A DNA stretch of 64,000 nucleotides, from positions 1-64,000 of the forward strand of contig CAKSKB010000006.1 in NCBI GenBank assembly GCA_934464705.1, given 5' to 3'. This document shows positions 58,025 to 64,000 of the stretch, in pieces (within the stretch, counting starts at the first letter, position 1; every line of letters starts with the position of its first letter). The notes under the pieces are model-generated. The model had not been told where the DNA came from. It did no database searches and worked only from the letters and a program-made list of their open reading frames with translations. The translations under genes and the position numbers were made by a program. This DNA comes from an uncultured Clostridia bacterium (GTDB taxonomy: Bacteria > Bacillota > Clostridia > HGM11514).

Positions 58025-58915
58025 TTAATAAAGAATAAGGTCGGATCTCTTTGAGAATACATCTCCGAGAGAGTAGTTTCCGAGAACCGCGTTCGGGTCG
58101 TCGTTAACGCTGAACCTTACATAATTAACATCGTCAAGCTCCGTAAGAGCATTCACAATAGAATATATTGAGAGAGTATCGCTGCCGTTTTCACTGTTTA
58201 TAAATGCCTGCGAAACATTCAGCGTGAGAATATCCTCGGACTGCGCACAGCCGATAAGAACCGTATTCTGCGGTATAACATTGACCTTATTTTCGGGGTC
58301 TTTTGTACCTTTGAATGTTTCCTCGACAATGCTTGCGGCGAGAATATCTTTTACATAAACAAGCCTTTTTTCGCGGATAAGACCGGTTGCATTTTTGTCG
58401 GCAAAGAAGAGCGTAACCAATTTTACGGGAAGATTCATTTCATCTTTTTTTGCAATAAGCCCCGATTCGTAAGCCTTGCCCATAAGCCCGTCAACCGTAC
58501 CGTTTTCGTCGAAAAACTGAATTTTTGCAACCTGTTCGTACTGGCTCACGCAAAGCGCAAGCATCTCAGCTGCATACATTCTTTCGCTATCATCAAGATT
58601 ATCTATAACATTGTTGAAATGACACTTTGCGGTATTGTTTTCAATCTCAATTTTTTTCAGAACCAGCTCGTCCGGAAAAATAATTCTGTTCTGCTTCATT
58701 GTTTCCTTGCAGGAGGTTGTATAAAGATTTGTGTCAAACGGAGCGGAAATTATAAGCTTTGAAATCATTGAAAGATTGTTGTTTATTGCATATACATTGA
58801 TGCTTACCTTTTTGTTCGACTCGATTGCGCCCATCTCGTTTGCATTTTCAACACCGCATGAACAGAGCGAAAAAACAAGCGCAAATACAAGAACAAGATT
58901 TATAAACCGTTTCAT
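58025..58915 (-). CDS. GerMN-domain lipoprotein
   Basis: 296 residues. Lipoprotein signal with Cys at residue 20 (FSLCSC). The C-terminal 120 residues fit the GerMN (sporulation/germination) domain: DILTLNVSQAFINSENGSDTLSIYSIVNALTELDDVNYVRFSVNDD. An earlier stretch (KIEIENNTAKCHFNNVIDNLDDSERMYAAEMLALCVSQYEQVAKIQFFDENG) looks like a second, weaker copy. GerM of Bacillus sits in the spore envelope; vegetative relatives also exist (as with LpqB-like proteins). Own promoter upstream. Confidence 0.8.
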   Translation of the reverse strand: MKRFINLVLVFALVFSLCSCGVENANEMGAIESNKKVSINVYAINNNLSMISKLIISAPFDTNLYTTSCKETMKQNRIIFPDELVLKKIEIENNTAKCHFNNVIDNLDDSERMYAAEMLALCVSQYEQVAKIQFFDENGTVDGLMGKAYESGLIAKKDEMNLPVKLVTLFFADKNATGLIREKRLVYVKDILAASIVEETFKGTKDPENKVNVIPQNTVLIGCAQSEDILTLNVSQAFINSENGSDTLSIYSIVNALTELDDVNYVRFSVNDDPNAVLGNYSLGDVFSKRSDLILY

Positions 58916-58958
58916 AAGAAAAAACCTTAACCTTTCACAAAATTAACATACCTTATTT

Positions 58959-58987
58959 ATTGTAACACAGATTCTGCCTTTTTTCAA
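58959..58987 (-). promoter_or_regulatory. Promoter of the GerMN lipoprotein gene
   Basis: TTGAAA (58987-58982) and TACAAT (58964-58959) on the minus strand, spacing 17, about 45 bases before the start codon. Confidence 0.65.
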
Positions 58988-59004
58988 GTATTTTATTTTA
59001 ATTT

Positions 59005-59832
59005 TCACGCGGGATTTCTTATATCGTAGAAAAACTCGCTGCCGATGTCCGTTGTAATCTTTGCCGACGGTATAAGCTGAGTGTTTCTGACGCTTGCGCC
59101 GGAATCCGACTGAGCGGTATAGCCGAGAACAAGCGAATCGACGGCGCAGGCCTTTTCGCCTCTTGTTTTGTCAGCGGCAAAATCGAGAAGAACCTCCGCC
59201 GGACTTACGGTTTTTGCCGACTGAATATGGTTATCCGAAATCTCATACCATACTATGTTTGCAGAACTTACCGTACCGCCGTTGACAAAGACCTCGCCGT
59301 AAGCGCCGAAAACATCGAAACCGTTGTATTTCTGAACATACTTCAGAGTAAATGCACCGCCGTTTCCGACCGCACCTTCAAAGCCGCCCGAAATATCGAG
59401 TCCGAATTCCGAAAAATATTTTTCGGCAGCAAGCTTAGCTTCCTCCTCGCCGGAAGCTCCGCCCGAAGATTCCGCCGTATTTTCAAAATGCACAATGTCC
59501 TCGTAAACCGAAACCGCGGTGTTTCCGATAATAAAATCGCCTTTTTCGTTAAGTTCCGCCGTACTGCGGATTTTCTTTATAAACGAAGATTCGTAAGACA
59601 TTATCGGCGTTGCTTCCGGGATTGACATCGTTTCGGTGTCGGAAATCACGAACTTGTCCGGAACTTCAATATTATTGTTTTTCAGAATAGTTTTTATTTC
59701 CTCCAGAGTACGGCCCGAGAAACGGCTGTCGTCGGTGTTTTTGCTGTAGAGAACCCCTGCAAGCATAATATTTATCAGAGCAAAAAGAATTATTAAAATA
59801 ACTTTAACCTTAGTCCAGTTCACGAAATTCAC
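59005..59832 (-). CDS. YycI-like protein
   Basis: 275 residues. Short cytoplasmic start NWTKVKVILIILFALINIMLAGVL with one membrane helix, then extracellular alpha-beta repeats (FDVFGAYGEVFVNGGTVSSANIVWYEIS). The N-terminal WxKxKxILIxxFxxxNxxL pattern is that of YycI, which with YycH restrains or tunes WalK. GTG start overlapping the yycH stop by four bases (GTGA). Distant from walRK (25.7 kb) although classical operons carry them together. Confidence 0.7.
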   Translation of the reverse strand: MNFVNWTKVKVILIILFALINIMLAGVLYSKNTDDSRFSGRTLEEIKTILKNNNIEVPDKFVISDTETMSIPEATPIMSYESSFIKKIRSTAELNEKGDFIIGNTAVSVYEDIVHFENTAESSGGASGEEEAKLAAEKYFSEFGLDISGGFEGAVGNGGAFTLKYVQKYNGFDVFGAYGEVFVNGGTVSSANIVWYEISDNHIQSAKTVSPAEVLLDFAADKTRGEKACAVDSLVLGYTAQSDSGASVRNTQLIPSAKITTDIGSEFFYDIRNPA

Positions 59833-61292
59833 CGCCTGAGGGAAGATGTTTCGCCGTTTTCCGACGATATATTCCAGTAAGTGTTGATTTTTCCGTTTGT
59901 ACCGTAATCGATGTATCCCAAAAACAAATCCGCCGCCTCCGAATCCCCCGGAAGTTCCTCAAAAAAGCTGTCCAGCGCTTCCAGCGGCGTTGCGTTTTCG
60001 GCAAAATCTCCGGTTTCGCCGTAGCTTCTTACATATGCTTTCAATGAAACAAGACGGTTGTTTTTGACCTCCAGTTCCACCGCATGCTTTATATCCCCGG
60101 AGTTAATTATAATCGGAAAACCGTTGTATCTGAAATCGAAATTCAATTTATAATCGGAATAATTATCCGTCACGGACGAACTTAGCCTCACATCCGGAAG
60201 TTCCCCGGCGGCCAGCGCCGACCAGACATTGCCGAGAATTTCGGACACACTGTCAACGGTATCGAGGATATTCTGCGGATTGTCCGGAATTTCGGAATGA
60301 ATCTGCATATTAATGCCCTTTTCGGGGGTTGTGGTTGTATATTCCAGCATACCGTTTCTGCCAAGTTTGATGGTGCTGTAATTCTCAACAAAGACGAGGG
60401 TTCCGTCCTTGTCGGTATACCTCCTTACAGAGTTGGGATTGTATCCGAACGCCGAAATAAAGCGGTTTATGCTGTCAACATCGAGTTCGGACGGCTCTCC
60501 GCGGTCAAACGGAGATTTACCCGTAATCACAGCTGTTTCAGGTCTTTCGCTCGAAGTATCGATAAACACAAGGGGGTCAAAAACCACCCTTTGTTCAACG
60601 CCTATATCGGACTTATAAAATCCAAGTTCATATGCGGAGATAAATTTGTTTCCTCCCTTTGAAAAAGCGGAAACCGCTTCATCAAAGGCGTTTCTGCACC
60701 CGGAAACCCTGTATTTAAGTACAGTTTTTTTTGCCGAATCGTGCATATAAACCAGGACCGAGTCATCGGATGCCGAATCGGGGATTACCGAAAAATCCTT
60801 TATGCTTAAAATATCGGAAAATATCGGGCTGCTGTTAACCTCGCACATATGACCGATAACCTTAGCCGGAAGGCTCACCGGATATTTCACCATTACAGAG
60901 CGGCTTTTGAGCGTGTCATAATACTCGCCGAGAGAAACCTCCGTTCCGCCATCCTCTTTTTTGAAGAGCATCGAAAGAACCTTTTTTGAAAGACCGTTAA
61001 GCTCGGAAAACGAATCGTCATCGCCGCCGGCGTATATGGAGCTGCCCATTCCCGGAACACTCACCGCGATTGACGCAGGCTTGAAAACCGTTTCGTGCAG
61101 GGGAGCAACGGCGTCGGGTTCAAGCTCCTCCTCATCAATGAAGGGAAGACAAGATATAAATTTTTCCTTATTAACAAAAAAATTACGACCGTCAGGCCAT
61201 AATTCTTCCGAAACCCATATTTTAACTGTAAGCACAACGCTGCAAGCAACCAGCAATATTAATGCAACCGATGCGATTTTATCTTTTTTCAT
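59829..61292 (-). CDS. YycH-like protein
   Basis: 487 residues. One N-terminal membrane helix (IASVALILLVACSVVLTVKIWV) then WxPDGRNFF-type segment and a large extracellular part. The arrangement 'short basic start, single helix, SLVLT-like exit, W' and the adjacent yycI-like gene suggest YycH, an accessory protein of the WalRK system. Sequence similarity in the extracellular part is weak by eye, so moderate confidence. Confidence 0.65.
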   Translation of the reverse strand: MKKDKIASVALILLVACSVVLTVKIWVSEELWPDGRNFFVNKEKFISCLPFIDEEELEPDAVAPLHETVFKPASIAVSVPGMGSSIYAGGDDDSFSELNGLSKKVLSMLFKKEDGGTEVSLGEYYDTLKSRSVMVKYPVSLPAKVIGHMCEVNSSPIFSDILSIKDFSVIPDSASDDSVLVYMHDSAKKTVLKYRVSGCRNAFDEAVSAFSKGGNKFISAYELGFYKSDIGVEQRVVFDPLVFIDTSSERPETAVITGKSPFDRGEPSELDVDSINRFISAFGYNPNSVRRYTDKDGTLVFVENYSTIKLGRNGMLEYTTTTPEKGINMQIHSEIPDNPQNILDTVDSVSEILGNVWSALAAGELPDVRLSSSVTDNYSDYKLNFDFRYNGFPIIINSGDIKHAVELEVKNNRLVSLKAYVRSYGETGDFAENATPLEALDSFFEELPGDSEAADLFLGYIDYGTNGKINTYWNISSENGETSSLRR

Positions 61293-61306
61293 AAAAATCC
61301 GTCCGA

Positions 61307-61708
61307 TTAATAAATATTATTAAATCCGAAGCAGATAGCGTCAAACCTCACCTGCTTATACCTGTCCCCAAGCTGAGCACGGACAACGAATGAATTTCTG
61401 CCGGGGTAAAGGGCAACCGTGCGGAAAAATATCCCTGACGCACCCACATAAGAGGAAGCGCCGCAAAGCACATATGCACCCGACGCATTGAGCCTGTAAA
61501 CCGAAACCTCGGCACCGCTCTTTGAGTACCCCGAAATCACGCACTCTCCCGAAGGCACCGTAACGGTGGAATATACCGGGTTTGTGAGCGCCATAACGGA
61601 AGAATCATTTCCGCCGTCGCCGCCGTTTACACTGTACGGCGCAGCAAATGCAGCCTGCGAAAAGCAGAGCATGGCAACAATTATTAAGCTTGCAACAAAT
61701 CTTTTCAC
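61307..61708 (-). CDS. Small exported protein upstream of yycH
   Basis: 133 residues. Signal peptide about 1-22 (MKRFVASLIIVAMLCFSQAAFA). The mature part is beta-rich: STVTVPSGECVISGYSKSGAEVSVYRL and LYPGRNSFVVRAQLGDRYKQVRF, a pattern like a small immunoglobulin-type beta sandwich with two Cys. GTG start with AAGGAG. Fourteen bases before yycH, so part of the same transcript and perhaps the same envelope-sensing function. Family not recognised. Confidence 0.7.
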   Translation of the reverse strand: MKRFVASLIIVAMLCFSQAAFAAPYSVNGGDGGNDSSVMALTNPVYSTVTVPSGECVISGYSKSGAEVSVYRLNASGAYVLCGASSYVGASGIFFRTVALYPGRNSFVVRAQLGDRYKQVRFDAICFGFNNIY

Positions 61709-61829
61709 AAAAACCGCTCCTTCCGTATTCTTTTACCCGTATTATACATTATATATATTACAGGCTTGTTACATCGCCGTTAAGAAAAGGTTAAATAGTA
61801 AAAAGTTTGAAACCGAGCCGAAGTTTATA

Positions 61830-61857
61830 TTGACATTTTTTCAATTAGTGGTATAAT
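61830..61857 (+). promoter_or_regulatory. Promoter of the zinc transporter operon
   Basis: Perfect TTGACA (61830-61835) and TATAAT (61852-61857), spacing 16. Confidence 0.8.
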
Positions 61858-61861
61858 AATA

Positions 61862-61876
61862 TGAGAAACATTCTCA
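61862..61876. promoter_or_regulatory. Fur/Zur-type operator
   Basis: TGAGAAACATTCTCA is a 7-1-7 inverted repeat with one mismatch, similar to the TGAxAATnATTxTCA boxes of the Fur family. It covers the predicted transcription start, so a metal-bound regulator (most likely Zur, given the genes) would block transcription. Confidence 0.65.
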
Positions 61877-61897
61877 AATTCATCGGAGGAATATATT

Positions 61898-62830
61898 TTG
61901 AAAAAGATTTTTAAGGCAGCGGCGTATATTTGCTGTATAGCGATTCTGCTCTGCGGCTGTACGGCGGAAATGCCGGAAATGAACAAAGAAAAAATATCGG
62001 TTATAACCACGATATTCGCACCGTACGATTTTGTGCGGCAGATAGGCGGGGACAGAGTTTCCGTAAAAATGCTGCTGCATCCCGGGGCGGACTCTCATTC
62101 GTATGAGCCGTCACCGAAAGATATTGTAAGGATTTCGGACTGTGATTTGTTCATATATACCGGAGGCGAGAACGACGAGTGGGTCAGCGGGCTTTTGAAA
62201 AACAATAAGGACATCAACACCCTGAAAATGCTTGACTGCGTTGATACAATTGATGAGGAGATAAAAGACGGAATGGCAGGGCATGAACACTCCGGGCACG
62301 GCGAAGCCGATGACCATGTGTGGACATCGCCGAAGAACGCAATCGGAATAGTTGAAAAAATCCGTGAGCAGCTGTGCGCAAAGGACCCCGAAAACAGCGG
62401 ATATTATACCGAAAATGCCGCTGCGTATACTGCGAAACTCCAAAAAACAGACAGTGAATTTCGTGAAATAGTAAAAAACGCAAAACGGAAAACCCTTATT
62501 TTCGGTGACAGATTCCCCGTGAGATACTTTGTTGAAGAATACGGACTTGATTATTATGCAGCGTTTCCGGGATGCTCTTCATCAGTTGAAGCAAATCCGA
62601 AAACCGTTGAATATCTCATAAACAAAATAAAAGCCGAAAAAATCCCGGCGGTTTTTTATATTGAGCTTTCCGATAAACGCATGGCAAAGGTTTTGGCTGA
62701 AGAAACCGGGGCAAAAATGCTGCTTTTCCACTCGGCGCATAATGTATCGGCGGAAGATTTCAAAAATGGCATTACCTATCTTGATATTATGAAAAATAAC
62801 GAAAAGACATTGAAGGAGGCGCTGTCATGA
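61898..62830 (+). CDS. znuA: Zinc-type metal ABC transporter, substrate-binding lipoprotein
   Basis: 310 residues, TTG start eight bases after CGGAGG. Lipoprotein signal with Cys near residue 21 (LLCGC). Cluster A-1 binding protein: VITTIFAPYDFVRQIGGDRVSVKMLLHPGADSHSYEPSPKD with a metal His, a His/Asp/Glu loop (HEHSGHGEADDHVW) typical of zinc binders, DRFPVRYFVEEYGLDYYAAFPG and LFHSAHNVS. Likely zinc, though manganese is possible. Confidence 0.88.
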   Translation: MKKIFKAAAYICCIAILLCGCTAEMPEMNKEKISVITTIFAPYDFVRQIGGDRVSVKMLLHPGADSHSYEPSPKDIVRISDCDLFIYTGGENDEWVSGLLKNNKDINTLKMLDCVDTIDEEIKDGMAGHEHSGHGEADDHVWTSPKNAIGIVEKIREQLCAKDPENSGYYTENAAAYTAKLQKTDSEFREIVKNAKRKTLIFGDRFPVRYFVEEYGLDYYAAFPGCSSSVEANPKTVEYLINKIKAEKIPAVFYIELSDKRMAKVLAEETGAKMLLFHSAHNVSAEDFKNGITYLDIMKNNEKTLKEALS

Positions 62831-63516
62831 TATTAAAATGCAAAGATGTTTCGTTCGGATATGACGGCAAAACCGTTATTTCCGGCATTAATTTCTCGGT
62901 AAACGACGGTGACTATCTGTGTATCGTCGGCGAAAACGGTTCCGGAAAGTCAACGCTTCTTAAAGGAATTCTGCGGCTCAAGTCGCCTGAAGGGGGAAGC
63001 ATGGAATTCGGTTTTAAAAGAAACGCCGCCGGATACCTTCCGCAGCAAAACCTTCACCACAGGGAATTTCCCGCGTCGGTGTATGAGGTGGTTATGTCGG
63101 GAACCGTCAATCGCATGAAGCTTTTCCACACAGCGTCCGATAAGCAAAAAGCACTTGCCGCAATGGAGCGGGTAAATATAACGGATTTGAAAAACCGAAG
63201 TTTTCGCGAGCTTTCCGGGGGACAGATGCAACGGACGCTGCTTGCACGCGCGCTGCTCAGCGCAGACCGCCTTCTTGTGCTGGACGAGCCGGTTTCCGGA
63301 CTTGACCCGATTGCGTCCGAGGAAATGTATTCCCTGATTTCGGATTTGAACCGCAGCGGCATGGCAATCATAATGGTTTCGCATGATATTTCACAGGCGG
63401 TAAAATATGCTTCGCATATTCTGCATCTGGGCAGAAAGCAGCTGTTTTTCGGAACAAAAGAAGATTATATTGCCTCGGATATCGGAAAGAAATTTGCCGG
63501 AGGTGACAGTTTATGA
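62827..63516 (+). CDS. znuC: Zinc-type metal ABC transporter, ATPase
   Basis: 229 residues. Walker A GENGSGKSTLLKG near 36, signature ELSGGQMQRTLLARALL, Walker B LLVLDEPVSGLDP and VSHDI. Overlaps both neighbours by four bases. Confidence 0.9.
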   Translation: MILKCKDVSFGYDGKTVISGINFSVNDGDYLCIVGENGSGKSTLLKGILRLKSPEGGSMEFGFKRNAAGYLPQQNLHHREFPASVYEVVMSGTVNRMKLFHTASDKQKALAAMERVNITDLKNRSFRELSGGQMQRTLLARALLSADRLLVLDEPVSGLDPIASEEMYSLISDLNRSGMAIIMVSHDISQAVKYASHILHLGRKQLFFGTKEDYIASDIGKKFAGGDSL

Positions 63517-64000
63517 GCGGAGTTTTTCATATGTTTTCGTATGCCTTTATCGGGCGTGCCCTTGTTGTAGGAATACTGGTTTCGCTGTGCTGTGCGCTTT
63601 TGGGCGTAAGTCTTGTGCTCAAAAGATATTCGATGATAGGCGATGGGCTGTCGCATGTCGGTTTCGGAGCACTCGCAATCGCCGCCGCTCTCGGGCTTGC
63701 GCCGCTGAAAGCCGCAATACCGGTTGTTATAATCGCCGCATTCTTTCTTCTGCGGCTGAGTGAGTCAAGCGCAATAAAAGGAGATTCCGCAATCGCCATG
63801 GTTTCAAGCGGAGCTCTCGCTGTGGGGATAGTGGTGGTTTCCGCCGTTTCGGGCATGAACACGGATATTATGAACTATATGTTCGGCAGCATACTTTCGG
63901 TAGGCACGGAGGACGCATACCTGAGCATTGCGGTTTCGATGATTGTCCTGATACTGTACATTCTTCTCTTTAACAGAATTTTCGCCGTAACCTTTGACGA
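63513..64000 (+). CDS. znuB: Zinc-type metal ABC transporter, permease, cut by window edge
   Basis: The first 162 codons are visible, open to the right edge. ATG at 63513 overlaps the znuC stop (ATGA) after GGAGGTGA. The start MFSYAFIGRALVVGILVSLCCALLGV and LVLKRYSMIGDGLSHVGFGALAIA are the classic ABC-3 (ZnuB/MntB) permease blocks, with GDSAIAMVSSGALAVGIV following. About four membrane segments in the visible part. Confidence 0.92.
   Translation, partial: MSGVFHMFSYAFIGRALVVGILVSLCCALLGVSLVLKRYSMIGDGLSHVGFGALAIAAALGLAPLKAAIPVVIIAAFFLLRLSESSAIKGDSAIAMVSSGALAVGIVVVSAVSGMNTDIMNYMFGSILSVGTEDAYLSIAVSMIVLILYILLFNRIFAVTFD

Overview
The window looks like the chromosome of a low-to-mid GC, anaerobic, Gram-positive gut bacterium of the class Clostridia. 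The evidence is a Firmicutes-type large SRP RNA followed by dnaX-yaaK-recR, a WalR/WalK two-component pair with YycH/YycI-like proteins, a CdaA-CdaR-GlmM operon, a FabK-type fatty acid operon, SLH-anchored exoproteins, a spore-type GerMN lipoprotein and a CotJC-like manganese catalase remnant, a flavodiiron protein (anaerobe oxygen or NO defence) and a bile salt hydrolase (intestinal habitat). No lineage below class can be fixed from the sequence alone.

Layout. 1-913: very AT-rich DNA with one truncated unknown gene, abutting a 5'-truncated Mn-catalase at about 905-914. 1.5-8.8 kb (minus): small secreted and membrane proteins, an FAD oxidoreductase, a palindrome-rich repeat patch, and two related SLH proteins, one with a CAP domain. 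8.9-13.8 kb (minus): complete branched-chain amino acid ABC transporter (livKHMGF). 13.9-17.8 kb: AraC regulator divergent from a glycoside-hydrolase-like gene and an MFS permease. 17.8-23 kb: xpt, SRP RNA, dnaX, yaaK, recR, comM-like yifB. 23-25.6 kb: a second AraC regulator divergent from a GH13 glycosidase that carries a frameshift. 25.7-28.2 kb: walR-walK. 28.3-30.4 kb: NCS2 uracil/xanthine permease behind an unusual leader, then a small toxin-antitoxin pair. 30.5-33.2 kb: lysine riboswitch controlling an amino acid ABC transporter. 33.3-38 kb (minus): SDR, bile salt hydrolase, a copper-amine-oxidase-N-like secreted protein, and htpG behind a CIRCE operator. 38.2-39.6 kb: TSCPD protein and flavodiiron FprA. 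39.7-43.7 kb (minus): glycogen operon glgB-glgC-glgD. 44-47.5 kb: cdaA-cdaR-glmM. 47.7-56.2 kb: GNAT, TetR regulator and fabH-acpP-fabK-fabD-fabG-fabF-fabZ-accD-accA. 56.2-58 kb (minus): split transketolase. 58-61.7 kb (minus): GerMN lipoprotein and yycH-yycI-like genes. 61.8-64 kb: zinc-type ABC transporter znuA-znuC-znuB, the last cut by the window edge.

Most unusual features. (1) Two near-identical 270-bp non-coding elements with inverted terminal repeats lie in opposite orientation at 25.3 kb and 47.5 kb; the second separates a Shine-Dalgarno sequence from the start codon of the GNAT gene. (2) Three copies of a 15-bp palindrome RGCAC-N5-GTGCY occur at the TetR gene promoter and upstream of fabH, suggesting a local fatty acid regulon. 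(3) The uracil/xanthine permease leader carries two hairpins, each followed by the same short motif and a run of 9-10 T. (4) The two SLH proteins share an apparently undescribed repeated module of about 85 residues. (5) The left edge is a probable foreign-DNA junction.

Coordinates of genes use the start supported by a ribosome binding site where this differs from the longest open frame. No tRNA, rRNA, CRISPR array, transposase or prophage gene was seen.
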